Origin: a bacterium
GTDB lineage: Bacteria > JAUVQV01 > DATDCY01
Direction: 5' to 3'
Assembly (NCBI GenBank): GCA_036524115.1
Contig: DATDCY010000159.1
Coordinates: forward strand, 1-25,641
Length of the DNA stretch: 25,641 nt
Shown here: piece by piece, positions 1-7,992 of the stretch
How positions within the stretch are numbered: position 1 is the stretch's first letter
Layout of the letters: each line of letters opens with the position of its first letter
Program-made: the position numbers and the translations under genes
The notes under the pieces: model-generated
Told to the model about the DNA's origin: nothing
The model's database searches: none
What the model saw: the letters and a program-made list of their open reading frames with translations, nothing else

Positions 1-360
1 GAACACGGCCATGCCGAGGATCAGCTGCGCCGGCCGGTCGGCCGCGGGCCCCGTGAGCGGCGGCGCCACCTGGATCAGCGCGCCGATCGCGATGATCGAC
101 GAGATCGCGTTGGTCACGCTCATGAGCGGCGTGTGCAGCGACGGCGTGACGTTCCACACCACCATGTAGCCGACGAAGCACGCCAGCACGAACACGGTGA
201 AGTGCGACAGGAACGTGGCCGGCGCGTACAGGCCGACCAGCAGGAACATGAGCGCGCCGATGCCGAACATGACCGCGGTGCGCGTGGCGGAAGCCGGAGC
301 GCTCGCCTCGCCATGTTTGGGCGCCTTGGCCGGCATTGCGGCCGGCTTGGCTGCGGGCGG
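1..360 (-). CDS. pntA: NAD(P) transhydrogenase alpha subunit, membrane-domain fragment (partial, runs off left edge)
   Basis: Reading the minus strand from about 360 down to 1 gives an Ala/Pro/Lys-rich linker ([14 protein letters not shown]) and then the PntA domain II sequence [18 protein letters not shown], followed by [20 protein letters not shown]. PntA is half of the proton-pumping membrane transhydrogenase that moves hydride between NADH and NADP+. Its linker joins the NAD-binding domain to the membrane helices. Here the linker is visible, but the roughly 370-residue NAD-binding domain that should precede it is absent: that DNA is occupied by a second PntA fragment on the opposite strand. 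The C-terminus lies beyond base 1. The frame stays open further upstream, so the upper boundary is set by where homology ends, not by a start codon. The piece is either a truncated gene or one side of a chimeric junction. Confidence 0.7.
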
Positions 361-494
361 CGCGGCCTCGCCCGCCTCGCCCTGGGCATGGGCGCGGCCG
401 GCCTCGCGCTGCTGGGGCTCGGGCTCGTCGCCCCGCCGGCGTTCCTCGCCCACCTGACCGTGTTCGTGCTGGCGTGCTTTGTCGGCTACATGGT
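161..494. repeat. Inverted repeat formed by two head-to-head pntA fragments
   Basis: Bases 161-198 are the reverse complement of 457-494 with a single C/T difference over 38 positions. Similarity continues more weakly outward on both arms because each arm encodes the same PntA membrane helix. The unique centre, about 260 bp, contains the two truncated linker regions. This is an inverted duplication of homologous coding sequence, not a simple palindrome. Confidence 0.75.
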
Positions 495-711
495 CGTCTG
501 GAACGTCACGCCGGCGCTGCACACGCCGCTGATGAGCGTGACCAACGCCATCAGCGGCATCATCGTCGTGGGCGCGATCCTCCAGGTGACCTCGCCCAGC
601 GCGCTCATCGCGGGGCTCGCGCTCGTCGCGGGGCTCATCGCCACCATCAACGTCGCGGGCGGGTTCCTCGTGACCCAGCGCATGCTCGCGATGTTCCGGA
701 AGGAACGCTAG
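364..711 (+). CDS. pntA: NAD(P) transhydrogenase alpha subunit, C-terminal membrane domain (5'-truncated or PntAB-like)
   Basis: The plus frame encodes [54 protein letters not shown] and the typical end [17 protein letters not shown], matching the last ~115 residues of E. coli-type full-length PntA. The N-terminal NAD-binding domain is missing. Homology begins near 364; in-frame ATGs at 313 and 388 have no convincing ribosome binding site. Some bacteria encode this membrane part as a separate short subunit (PntAB), so a functional split subunit starting at 388 is possible. Against that, the upstream residues resemble the fused form cut at its linker, and no pntAA gene is next to it. It sits 2 bp before pntB, the normal pnt operon order. 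Without a dI partner it could not bind NAD(H). Confidence 0.7.
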   Translation, partial: GLARLALGMGAAGLALLGLGLVAPPAFLAHLTVFVLACFVGYMVVWNVTPALHTPLMSVTNAISGIIVVGAILQVTSPSALIAGLALVAGLIATINVAGGFLVTQRMLAMFRKER

Positions 712-713
712 CG

Positions 714-2159
714 ATGACGCCCGCAATGGCCCAGGGGGTGGTGACGGCCGGCTACATCGCGGCCGCGGTCCTGTTCATCCTCAGCCTCGGGGGGCTCTCG
801 AGCCCCGAGACCTCGCGGCGCGGCAACGCCTACGGCATGGTCGGCATGACGATCGCCGTCGGCGTGACGATCCTCAACCTCGCGTACCGGGAGCTGCTCG
901 TCGGCGGGGGCAGCGCCGCGCCGTTCGGCCTGCTCGCGGGGGCGGTGGCCATCGCCTCGGTCGTCGGCGCGGTGCTGGCGGCGCGCGTGCGGATGACGCA
1001 GATGCCGGAGCTGGTGGCGATCCTCCACAGCTTCGTCGGGCTCGCGGCGGTGCTCGTGGGCTACGCGAACTACCTCGACCCCGGCGCGCACCTGACCGGC
1101 GCCGAGCGGACGATCCACCTGGTCGAGACGTACCTCGGCGTCCTCATCGGCGCCGTGACCTTCTCGGGGTCGGTCATCGCCTTCGGCAAGCTCAGCGGCC
1201 GGATCGGCGGCAGGCCGCTGCTGCTGCCGGCGCGCCACTGGCTGAACCTCGGGCTGCTGGTCGCCGCGGCCGTCCTCGGCTGGCGCTTCACGGCGGCGCC
1301 GGACGTGGCGGCCGGCCTGACGCCGCTGGCGGCGATGACGGTGCTGGCCCTGCTCTTCGGGCTGCACATGGTCTTCGCCATCGGCGGGGCCGACATGCCG
1401 GTGGTCGTCTCGATGCTCAACAGCTACTCCGGCTGGGCCGCGGCGGCCACCGGCTTCATGCTCTCGAACGACCTGCTCATCGTGACCGGCGCGCTCGTCG
1501 GCTCCTCGGGCGCGATCCTCAGCGCCATCATGTGCCGCGCGATGAACCGCAAGTTCCTCGCCGTCATCGCCGGCGGCTTCGGGACCGAGGGCGGCGCCGC
1601 GGCGGCCGCCAAGGCCGTGACCGGCGGCGAGGTCTCGCCGATCACGGCGGCGGAGACGGCCGCGCTGCTGCGCGAGAGCAGGCGGGTGGTCATCGTCCCG
1701 GGCTACGGCATGGCCGTCGCCCAGGCCCAGCACGTGGTCAACGAGATCACGCGCCTGCTGCGCGACAGCAGCATCGACGTGCGGTTCGCGATCCACCCGG
1801 TCGCGGGGCGCATGCCCGGGCACATGAACGTGCTGCTCGCGGAGGCGAAGGTCCCCTACGACATCGTCTTCGAGATGGACGAGATCAACGGGGAGTTCCC
1901 CGAGACCGACGTGGCGATGGTGATCGGCGCAAACGACATCGTCAACCCGTCGGCGCAGGAAGACCCGTCCAGCCCGATCGCGGGGATGCCGGTGCTCGAG
2001 GTCTGGAAGGCGAGGACGTCGATCGTCATGAAGCGCTCCATGGCCTCGGGCTACGCGGGCGTCGACAATCCGCTCTTCTACAAGGCGAACAACCGGATGC
2101 TGTTCGGCGACGCCAAGAAGATGCTCGAGGAAGTTCTCGCGGGGCTCAAGACCGGGTAG
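714..2159 (+). CDS. pntB: NAD(P) transhydrogenase beta subunit
   Basis: Complete 481-residue PntB, close to the usual ~460. The N-terminal two thirds are hydrophobic helices (domain II beta) containing [20 protein letters not shown] and [20 protein letters not shown]. The C-terminal part is the NADP(H)-binding domain III, with the fingerprint GYGMAVAQ near residues 330-337, [20 protein letters not shown], and IGANDIVNP near 404-412. It works in the inner membrane with PntA, coupling hydride transfer between NADH and NADP+ to proton movement. The ATG at 714 is 2 bp after the pntA stop and follows a purine-rich AAGGAA. Domain III looks intact, but the adjacent pntA copy lacks its NAD domain, so function depends on an alpha subunit elsewhere or on this junction being an assembly error. 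The gene ends 26 bp from the convergent CO-oxidation operon. Confidence 0.95.
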   Translation: MTPAMAQGVVTAGYIAAAVLFILSLGGLSSPETSRRGNAYGMVGMTIAVGVTILNLAYRELLVGGGSAAPFGLLAGAVAIASVVGAVLAARVRMTQMPELVAILHSFVGLAAVLVGYANYLDPGAHLTGAERTIHLVETYLGVLIGAVTFSGSVIAFGKLSGRIGGRPLLLPARHWLNLGLLVAAAVLGWRFTAAPDVAAGLTPLAAMTVLALLFGLHMVFAIGGADMPVVVSMLNSYSGWAAAATGFMLSNDLLIVTGALVGSSGAILSAIMCRAMNRKFLAVIAGGFGTEGGAAAAAKAVTGGEVSPITAAETAALLRESRRVVIVPGYGMAVAQAQHVVNEITRLLRDSSIDVRFAIHPVAGRMPGHMNVLLAEAKVPYDIVFEMDEINGEFPETDVAMVIGANDIVNPSAQEDPSSPIAGMPVLEVWKARTSIVMKRSMASGYAGVDNPLFYKANNRMLFGDAKKMLEEVLAGLKTG

Positions 2160-2185
2160 CCCGCTCCCGCTCCCCGCGCTCCGCG

Positions 2186-3391
2186 TCAGCGACCGAGCGC
2201 AACGTCGGCATAGGTCAGGGTGCCCGCCAGCGCCTTGTCCTTGAGCCTGCCGAGCGGCGTCCTGGCCGCGATCAGCGCGCTGTAGACGCCCGCGTTCCGC
2301 ACCTCGCCGAGGAAGATCGCGCCGGAGAGCACGTCGCCGTCGAGGACCAGCTTGCGGTAGACCGGGCCGCGGCGCACGCGGTGCGCCCGCTCCCCTTCCG
2401 CGAGGACCTCGCCCACGGACACCATCGGCACCCCCTCGATCTCCGCGGCGTTGAAGACCTCCGGTCCGCCGGCCCACGCCGCCGTCCCGCCGGCCATGTT
2501 CGTCCCGGCGACGCGACCCATCTGGACGGCGTTCGTCCAGAGGGCGCTGACGACGCTGCGCCCGCTGACCGGATCGCGGATCTGCGCGACGTCGCCCGCG
2601 GCGTAGACCCCGGGAAGCGAGGTCTGTCCGCGCTCGTCGACGACGACGGCCTTCTCCACCGCCACGCCGCTGCCCGCAAGCCAGGCGACGCTCGGCCTCA
2701 CGCCAACGGCGATGCACACGAAATCGCTCGCGAGCGCCCGCCCCGACGCCAGCCGGACGCCCCGCCCCCGGGGCAGGATCTCGGCGATGGTGTCCCGCAG
2801 GGCAAGCGCGATGCCCCGCGCCTCCAGGGCCGCCGCGACCAACGCCGCGCCCGCGGCGTCGAGACGCGGCAGCAGGATCTGCCCCTCCCGTTCGACGACC
2901 GTCACCGCCACGCCGCGCTGCGCCAGCGCCTCCGCCGTCTTGATCCCGACGAACCCGCCGCCGAGCACCACCGCCGCCGCCCCCGGCCGCGCGGCCTCGC
3001 GCAGCGCCAGGGCGTCAGCGAGCGTCCGCAGATAGTGGACGTTGGGCTCGCCCACCCCGGCGATCTCGGGCACGCACGGCGAACTCCCCGTCGCGATCAG
3101 CAGCCGCTCGTAGGGGATCCGCTCGCCGCCCTCGACGCCGAGCACCCGCGCCGCCGCGTCCAGAGACGTCGCCCGCCCCGTGACGACCCGCACGCCGGCG
3201 AGCGCGTCGGCTTCCGGGCGCAGATCTTCGGGCCGCCGTTCGCCCCGCACGACCAGCGGCGTCATCGGCCGGAAGTAGCAGCAGGGGTCCTCGGCGCTGA
3301 CCAGCGTGATCCTGGCCGCCGCGTCCACGCGCCGGATCGCGCGGATGGCCGCCAGGGCGGCGATGCCCCCGCCGGCGATCGCGTGGCTCAT
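2186..3391 (-). CDS. FAD/NAD(P)-dependent oxidoreductase of the CODH operon
   Basis: 401-residue pyridine-nucleotide-disulfide-oxidoreductase-fold flavoprotein. Visible are the N-terminal FAD dinucleotide fold (AIAGGGIAALAAIRAI, residues 4-19), the ATGSSPCVP segment, a second NAD(P)-binding fold VVLGGGFVGIKTAEAL, and the C-terminal FAD motif LPGVYAAGDVAQ. It resembles the single-polypeptide NADH oxidase/rubredoxin reductase-like enzymes that follow CooF in many anaerobes. The likely role is to take electrons from CooF and reduce NAD+ or NADP+. The ATG overlaps the cooF stop by 4 bp (ATGA), so the two genes should be translationally coupled. There is an unusual Cys-Cys pair in PCCYFRP close to the N-terminus. 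Whether it uses NAD or NADP cannot be read with confidence. Confidence 0.85.
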   Translation of the reverse strand: MSHAIAGGGIAALAAIRAIRRVDAAARITLVSAEDPCCYFRPMTPLVVRGERRPEDLRPEADALAGVRVVTGRATSLDAAARVLGVEGGERIPYERLLIATGSSPCVPEIAGVGEPNVHYLRTLADALALREAARPGAAAVVLGGGFVGIKTAEALAQRGVAVTVVEREGQILLPRLDAAGAALVAAALEARGIALALRDTIAEILPRGRGVRLASGRALASDFVCIAVGVRPSVAWLAGSGVAVEKAVVVDERGQTSLPGVYAAGDVAQIRDPVSGRSVVSALWTNAVQMGRVAGTNMAGGTAAWAGGPEVFNAAEIEGVPMVSVGEVLAEGERAHRVRRGPVYRKLVLDGDVLSGAIFLGEVRNAGVYSALIAARTPLGRLKDKALAGTLTYADVALGR

Positions 3392-3885
3392 GACGCGCTC
3401 CGCGCGCCGCTCTCGCGCAGCACGACGGTGCGGCGCACCTCCGCCGGCAGCTCGTCGACCTCCCGCAGCTGCAGCGCCCGCGTCGGACAGGCGGCGACGC
3501 AGGCCGGGACGTCGAGCTTGTGGCAGCGGTCGCACTTGACGGCGATGCGGGCAACCGCGTCGCGGGTGACCACGCCGAACGGACAGACCATGATGCAGCT
3601 CCAGCAGCCGATGCAGCGCTCCTTGTGGCGGCGCACGTAGCCCTTGGCGTCCACGTAGAGGCAGCCGGCGATGCAGCTCGCCACGCACGGCGCCTCCTCG
3701 CAGTGCCGGCAGAGCACCGGCATCCGGCGTCCTTCCGCCTCCTCGACGAAGAGCCGCCTGGCCGGCGCCGGCCGCTCGGCGATCGCCCCGAAGAGGGTCT
3801 TGCTTTTCGAGTGCTGGACGGCGCAGGCGATCTCGCAGCTCTTGCAGCCGGTGCACCGCTCCTGGATGAGGTAGATCCGGTTCAT
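3388..3885 (-). CDS. cooF: CooF-type four-cluster ferredoxin, CODH electron-transfer subunit
   Basis: 165-residue polyferredoxin with sixteen cluster-type cysteines in four groups: C11/C14/C17/C21, C59/C62/C67/C71, C91/C94/C97/C101 and C118/C121/C129/C133, plus an extra C75. This is the HycB/DmsB/CooF iron-sulfur subunit pattern with four [4Fe-4S] sites. There is no signal peptide, so it should be cytoplasmic. It lies between cooS and the flavoprotein gene and most likely carries electrons from the CODH clusters to that flavoprotein. The ATG at 3885 is preceded by GGGAGGG, a good ribosome binding site, and starts 17 bp after the cooS stop. Related subunits serve formate dehydrogenases and hydrogenases, but direct linkage to cooS makes CooF the best call. 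Confidence 0.93.
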   Translation of the reverse strand: MNRIYLIQERCTGCKSCEIACAVQHSKSKTLFGAIAERPAPARRLFVEEAEGRRMPVLCRHCEEAPCVASCIAGCLYVDAKGYVRRHKERCIGCWSCIMVCPFGVVTRDAVARIAVKCDRCHKLDVPACVAACPTRALQLREVDELPAEVRRTVVLRESGARSAS

Positions 3886-3902
3886 CGCGCGCCCTCCCGC
3901 CC

Positions 3903-5813
3903 CTAGGCCGAGAGGCCGAGGCCCACGCGGCGCTCGCTGATCGCCGCCAGCAGCGCGGCGGCCGCCTTGTGCGGGTCCGGCTCGACGATGAACCAGCCGC
4001 CGAGCAGGTCCTTGACGGCGCCCGTGAGGACGCCGGTGACCGTGGCGCTCCCGACCACCGGCGGCACGAGGCCGAGGTGGGTCGGCAGCCCGGCGGCCAC
4101 GGCCCACGTGCCGATGGAGACGGCCTTCTCGGAGACGGGCTCGGGCGCCGAGGCGACCACCGGCAGCTTGTCGAGGTCCACGCCGAGCTTGTTGGCCACG
4201 GCGACCGCGACGTCGGCGGCGCGGGAGTTGTCGACGCACGATCCCATGTGCAGCACCAGCGGCAGCGGGCCGCCCAGGCCGGCGGCCGTGCCCACCGCCG
4301 TGAGCACCGCCTTGAGCCCCGGCCCCGCGTAGCGCTCGGTGGCCGCCGGCGACATGAAGCCCTCGCGCGCGAACGCGCCGGAGGCGCAGCCGGTGGCCAG
4401 GATCAGCACGTTCTTCGCCGCCAGCTCCTTGACCATCTCGAGGTAGTTCTCGTCCTGGGTGATCTTCGCGGTGTTGCAGCCGGCGAAGAGGCAGACCCCG
4501 TAGATGGTGCCGGCGACGATGTTGTCGATCAGCGGCTTGAGCGGGTCCCGGGCGTCGACCTTGGCCAGCGCGCCGAGGATCGCCTCCGCCGAGAAGCCGG
4601 CGATCGCAGGGTGCTCGACGGCGGGGATCGCGATCTTCCTCGGGTCGCGTCTGCCAAAGGCGGCGATCGCCTCCTCGATGACGCGGCGCGCCGAGGCGCG
4701 GGCACTCTTCTCCTCGAACGGGACGTGCAGGGCCCCGGGCATCTTGGCGATCGGCATGGTCGTCATCACCCGCGTGTGGTAGCACTCCGCGGCGGCGGCC
4801 AGCGCCGGCATCACGCACTGGTAGTCGACGACCATGCCGTCGAGCGCGCCGGTCACGATCGCGGTCTCCTGCGAGACCGAGCTGGTGGCCATCGGGATGC
4901 CGTGGCGCACCATGATCTCGTTACCCGTGCAGCAGATGCCGACGATGTTGATCCCTGCCGAGGCCCCGGCGGCCCGGGCCTTGGCGACGAGGTCCGCGTC
5001 CCCGGCCGCCAGCACCACCATGTCGCTCAGAAGCGGGCTGTGGCCGTGCAGCGCGACGTTCACCGCGTCGCGGTTGAGCACGCCGAGGCTGGCGCGGGTG
5101 GCCACGGGCTGCGGCGTGCCGAAGAGGATGTCGGCCAGGTCCGCGGCCTGGTGGCAGGCCGCGAAGTCGGCCAGCGCGCAGCGCACGCCGCCGAGCAGCA
5201 GATTCACCGGGTCGGCATCCACGCCGTAGGTGGTCCGATGCATCATCTCGGAGACGGCGCTGTCGATCCCGGTCGGCACGACGCCGAGCTTCGCGAACGC
5301 CGCGACGCGGCCGGCCGTGACCGTCGTCGCGGCCCAGGCGAGCGGCGTCTCCTTCTCGGAGAACTCGGCGAGCGCGACGTCGGCGACCTTGCCCGCGAGC
5401 TCCGCGACCGGCGCGTCCCCCGCGCCGGCGATCCCCAGCCGCGCCGCCACCTGCCGCAGCTTGGCCTCGTCGCGGACCGCGTAGTCCGGCGCCTCGCCGC
5501 GGGCGACCAGCCTCAGCGTGTGCGCAAGGTGCTTGGCGTGGCCGCCGTGCGAGGCCGTCCCCGCGGCGATCGCGCGGCAGAGTCCGCGCGCGACCATCGT
5601 GTCGGCGGTCGCCCCGCAGACGCCCTCGCGCGGGCCGTTGCCGAAGGGATCGATGCGGCAGGGGCCCTGCAGGCAGTGGCGGCAGCAGAGGCCGGTCTCG
5701 CCGAAGCCGCACTGCGGCAACTGCTTCTGGTAGCGGTCCCAGGTCAACGAGAGCCCTTCCTCAGCCGCCTTGGCGATCATCTGCTGGGTGGCACGGTCCC
5801 GAGATTTCTCCAT
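3903..5813 (-). CDS. cooS: Anaerobic Ni-Fe-S carbon monoxide dehydrogenase, catalytic subunit
   Basis: 636 residues, the classic length of a monofunctional CooS. It interconverts CO + H2O with CO2 + 2 electrons + 2 protons. The D-cluster cysteines are C35 and C43; the B-cluster set is C44, C47, C52 and C66. The C-cluster ligands are all present: a His in HGHSP (256/258), C295, C333, C446, C476 and C526. K563, the active-site lysine, and a histidine ladder at H89/H92/H95/H98 (proton path) are also visible. C446-C526 and K563 fall at the same numbers as in Carboxydothermus CODH-II. The ATG at 5813 follows GGAGGAACCC. It heads a cooS-cooF-oxidoreductase operon. No CooC nickel-insertion ATPase or acetyl-CoA synthase subunit is in the window, so the natural reading is CO oxidation feeding NAD(P)H. 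Confidence 0.97.
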   Translation of the reverse strand: MEKSRDRATQQMIAKAAEEGLSLTWDRYQKQLPQCGFGETGLCCRHCLQGPCRIDPFGNGPREGVCGATADTMVARGLCRAIAAGTASHGGHAKHLAHTLRLVARGEAPDYAVRDEAKLRQVAARLGIAGAGDAPVAELAGKVADVALAEFSEKETPLAWAATTVTAGRVAAFAKLGVVPTGIDSAVSEMMHRTTYGVDADPVNLLLGGVRCALADFAACHQAADLADILFGTPQPVATRASLGVLNRDAVNVALHGHSPLLSDMVVLAAGDADLVAKARAAGASAGINIVGICCTGNEIMVRHGIPMATSSVSQETAIVTGALDGMVVDYQCVMPALAAAAECYHTRVMTTMPIAKMPGALHVPFEEKSARASARRVIEEAIAAFGRRDPRKIAIPAVEHPAIAGFSAEAILGALAKVDARDPLKPLIDNIVAGTIYGVCLFAGCNTAKITQDENYLEMVKELAAKNVLILATGCASGAFAREGFMSPAATERYAGPGLKAVLTAVGTAAGLGGPLPLVLHMGSCVDNSRAADVAVAVANKLGVDLDKLPVVASAPEPVSEKAVSIGTWAVAAGLPTHLGLVPPVVGSATVTGVLTGAVKDLLGGWFIVEPDPHKAAAALLAAISERRVGLGLSA

Positions 5814-5844
5814 GGGTTCCTCCTCAACCGCTGAAGACCGCGTC

Positions 5845-5902
5845 GGCCGAAAGCCGGCCGCGCCGGAAATGGGCCGGCGTCAGGTGGGGCGACGGCGCCG
5901 GC
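5845..5902 (-). promoter_or_regulatory. Structured 5' leader of cooS (two hairpins)
   Basis: The predicted cooS leader holds two GC-rich hairpins. GCCGGCG (5902-5896) pairs with CGCCGGC (5879-5873), and GGCCG (5859-5855) pairs with CGGCC (5849-5845) around a 5-nt loop, about 30 nt before the start codon. A weaker GGTTG/CAACC hairpin lies at 5936-5950. These could affect translation or mRNA stability. No known riboswitch class is recognised. The rest of the 5814-6135 gap has no supported gene. Confidence 0.35.
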
Positions 5903-5976
5903 TCGGGATACTGCCCGCCAATCTCGACACGCATCGGTTGTCTCGCAACCCTCGCGCTTGACAGTGCCGTGCGCGA

Positions 5977-6005
5977 ATTGTCGAAAACCCGAGGGCGTTT
6001 GTCAA
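5977..6005 (-). promoter_or_regulatory. sigma70-type promoter for the cooS operon
   Basis: On the minus strand a perfect TTGACA (6005-6000) is followed after exactly 17 bp by GACAAT (5982-5977), which matches TATAAT at 4 of 6 positions. Transcription would start near 5970, leaving a leader of about 157 nt before cooS. No CooA-type TGTCR-N6-YGACA operator with correct spacing was found; TGTCGTTGACA at the -35 has its half-sites only 1 nt apart. Confidence 0.6.
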
Positions 6006-6135
6006 CGACAGGCCCACCGCGACGGACGAATGCAGGCCGGGCCCCGTGTGCGGCCGCGGCCCGCCTCCGGGACGTCGGGGCCTTGCGAGCGACGAGGCTC
6101 TCCCCGGCGCCGGCCGGATGCGTTACCTTGTGTCC

Positions 6136-7053
6136 ATGAGCGAGACGGGGGTGATCGAGGCGGCGGGGCTGACCAAGCGCTACGGTGACCTCGCGGCCGT
6201 CGACGGGATCGACCTGCGCGTCGAGCGCGGCGAGTGCTTCGGCATCCTCGGCCCCAACGGCGCCGGCAAGACGACGACGATCCGCATGGCCTACGGCTTC
6301 ACCCCCCTCACCGCCGGCGAGCTGCGCGTCTTCGGTCTCGACGTCCGGCGCGACCTGCCGGCGATCAAGGCGCGGCTCGGCGTCTGCCAGCAGGGCAACA
6401 CCCTCGACCCGGACCTGACGATCGCGGAGAACCTGCTCGTCTACTCGCGCTACTACGGCATCCCGCGCGAGGCGGCCAGGCGGCGGGCCGACGAACTGCT
6501 GAAGTTCATCGCGCTCGAGGCGCGGCGGGAAGCGCACGTGGCCGCGCTCTCGGGCGGGCTGGTGCGGCGGCTGATGCTGGCGCGGGCGCTGATCAACGAT
6601 CCCGAGCTGCTGATCCTCGACGAGCCGACGACCGGCCTCGACCCGCAGAGTCGCCACGCGCTCTGGGACCGGCTCTCCGAGCTGCGGCGGCGCGGGCTGA
6701 CGATCCTCCTGACCACCCACTACCTCGAGGAAGCGGCGCGGCTGTGCACGCGCCTCGTCATCATGGACCGCGGGCGCATCCTCGTCGAGGGGGCGCCGCG
6801 CGAGCTGGTGCGCGAGCACGCCGGCGCGAGCGTCGTCGAGGTCACGGACCCCTCGCCGGGGCTGCGCGAGTTCGCGGCCGAGCGCGGCCTGCGCGTCGAC
6901 GACCTCGGCCACCGGCTCATCGTCTACGCCGCCGATGGCGAGGAGCTCTATCGCGAGATCACCAAGCGTTTCTGCGACGGCGAGTGCCTGCTGCGCCCCG
7001 CGACCCTCGAGGACGTCTTCCTGAGATTGACGGGGAGGGACCTGCGGGAATGA
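6136..7053 (+). CDS. NodI/DrrA-like ABC transporter ATP-binding protein
   Basis: 305-residue ATPase of the NodI/DrrA (ABC-2 exporter) family. Walker A GPNGAGKTT is at residues 39-47, the Q-loop is in CQQGNTLDPDLT, the signature LSGGLVRRL starts near 138, Walker B LLILDEPTTGLD is near 158-169 and the switch histidine is in LLTTHYLEEA. The ~70-residue C-terminal extension is typical of NodI-like proteins. The next gene is a NodJ-like permease, so together they should form an inner-membrane exporter. The start at 6136 is the most conservative choice; an in-frame ATG at 6118 would add six residues. Neither has a Shine-Dalgarno sequence. A TACCTT box ends 6 nt before the 6136 ATG, so a leaderless message is possible. 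The substrate is unknown. Confidence 0.92.
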   Translation: MSETGVIEAAGLTKRYGDLAAVDGIDLRVERGECFGILGPNGAGKTTTIRMAYGFTPLTAGELRVFGLDVRRDLPAIKARLGVCQQGNTLDPDLTIAENLLVYSRYYGIPREAARRRADELLKFIALEARREAHVAALSGGLVRRLMLARALINDPELLILDEPTTGLDPQSRHALWDRLSELRRRGLTILLTTHYLEEAARLCTRLVIMDRGRILVEGAPRELVREHAGASVVEVTDPSPGLREFAAERGLRVDDLGHRLIVYAADGEELYREITKRFCDGECLLRPATLEDVFLRLTGRDLRE

Positions 7054-7204
7054 GCAACGTCCGCCTGTCGAGAGCCCCGGCTGCCTGGGCACTGGCTGGG
7101 CGGAGGGGTGGCGCGGAGCGGGGGACCCCCGGCGGCGCGCAGCTCCGAGCGAGCACCGACGGGGGTGCGCAGCGACAGGACCCCGCAGCCCGCACGGAAA
7201 CAGC
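7054..7204 (+). other. G/C-rich spacer with imperfect repeats inside the ABC exporter operon
   Basis: About 150 bp separate the ATPase and permease genes, unusually long for this compact region. The spacer holds two imperfect copies, roughly 57 bp apart, of a GGGG(G)TG...GGACCCC unit (from about 7105 and 7161), and a GGGGGACCCCC palindrome at 7120-7130. An ATG at 7050 overlaps the ATPase stop and opens a 53-codon frame ending at 7211. Its Gly/Ala/Arg-rich translation (GGAERGTPGGAQ then DGGAQRQDP) looks like translated repeat, so it is not called as a gene. Confidence 0.45.
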
Positions 7205-7987
7205 ATGCTGATCCCGCGCGTCACCTCCCGGTGCTGGCGCGTCTGGCAGCGCGACGCCACCGTCTGGCGCAAGACGTGGCTGATCGGCTTCCTCCCGCCG
7301 CTGCTCGAGCCGCTGCTCTACGTCGCCGCCTTCGGCCTTGGCCTCGCCGGCCTCATCGGCGCGCTCACCTGGCAGGGTGCGCGCGTCGGCTACCTGGAGT
7401 TCCTCGCGCCCGGCATCGTCGCCGCGGGCGTGATGAACGCGGCGTTCTTCGAGACCACGTACGCCTCCTTCGTGCGCATGCACTACCAGCGGACCTTCGA
7501 CGGCATCCTCGCCACGCCCCTGTCCATGGAGGAGATCGTGACCGGCGAGGTCCTCTGGGGCGCGACGCGGGCGCTGATCACGACGGCGGCGATGTGCGCC
7601 GCGCTCGCCCCCTTCGGCCTGCTGCGCTGGCCCGACGCGCTGCTGCTGCTGCCCGTCGCGGCGCTCGGGGGCCTCGCGTTCGCCGCCTTCGGCATGGTCT
7701 TCACCGGCACGCTGCCGAACATCGAGGCCTTCAACCTGCCCGTCTTCCTCGTGGTGACGCCGATGTTCCTCTTCTCCGGGACCTTCTTCCCGCTCGAGCA
7801 GCTCCCGCTCTGGGCGCAGCGGCTCGCCTGGTGCCTGCCGCTGACCCACCTCGTGCACCTCGCGCGCTCGGTCGCCCTCGGGAGCCCCTCGCTGCCGCTG
7901 GCGGCAAGCGGCGCGTACCTCGGCGTCTTCGCCGCCGTCGGCTACGTCGCCGGTGTCCGCGCGATGGTGCGCCGGCTGATCGTGTGA
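7205..7987 (+). CDS. NodJ-like ABC-2 transporter permease
   Basis: 260-residue integral membrane protein with about six hydrophobic segments. The N-terminus WRKTWLIGFLPPLLEPLLYV, followed by GLGL, is the NodJ/ABC-2 hallmark, and FLVVTPMFLFSGTFFPLEQL with PLTHLVHLARS near the end fits the family's last helices. It is the membrane partner of the ATPase upstream. NodIJ-type pairs export lipo-oligosaccharides, but the family is broad and the substrate here cannot be inferred. The ATG at 7205 follows GGAAACAGC, a modest ribosome binding site. The stop is 5 bp from the start of the secreted hydrolase gene, so the three genes look co-transcribed. Confidence 0.9.
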   Translation: MLIPRVTSRCWRVWQRDATVWRKTWLIGFLPPLLEPLLYVAAFGLGLAGLIGALTWQGARVGYLEFLAPGIVAAGVMNAAFFETTYASFVRMHYQRTFDGILATPLSMEEIVTGEVLWGATRALITTAAMCAALAPFGLLRWPDALLLLPVAALGGLAFAAFGMVFTGTLPNIEAFNLPVFLVVTPMFLFSGTFFPLEQLPLWAQRLAWCLPLTHLVHLARSVALGSPSLPLAASGAYLGVFAAVGYVAGVRAMVRRLIV

Positions 7988-7992
7988 GCGCC

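Noticed and set aside
708-5834. Very long ORFs opposite pntB and cooS (for example minus 708-2717 and plus 3969-5834)
   Set aside because: They are Arg/Ala/Gly-rich shadow frames typical of high-GC DNA. The opposite strands encode complete, motif-perfect PntB and CooS.
5958-5986. Plus-strand TTGACA as a promoter for the NodI-like gene
   Set aside because: The sequence 16-18 bp downstream (around TCGAAA) is a poor -10, and the start codon is ~150 bp away.
5998-6010. TGTCGTTGACA near the cooS promoter as a CooA (CO-sensor) operator
   Set aside because: CooA sites need half-sites separated by about 6 bp; here they are 1 bp apart, and the bases are largely explained by the TTGACA -35.
7050-7211. 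53-codon ORF starting in the ATPase stop codon
   Set aside because: Its translation reflects imperfect G/C-rich repeats and it overlaps the permease start; no independent sign of selection.
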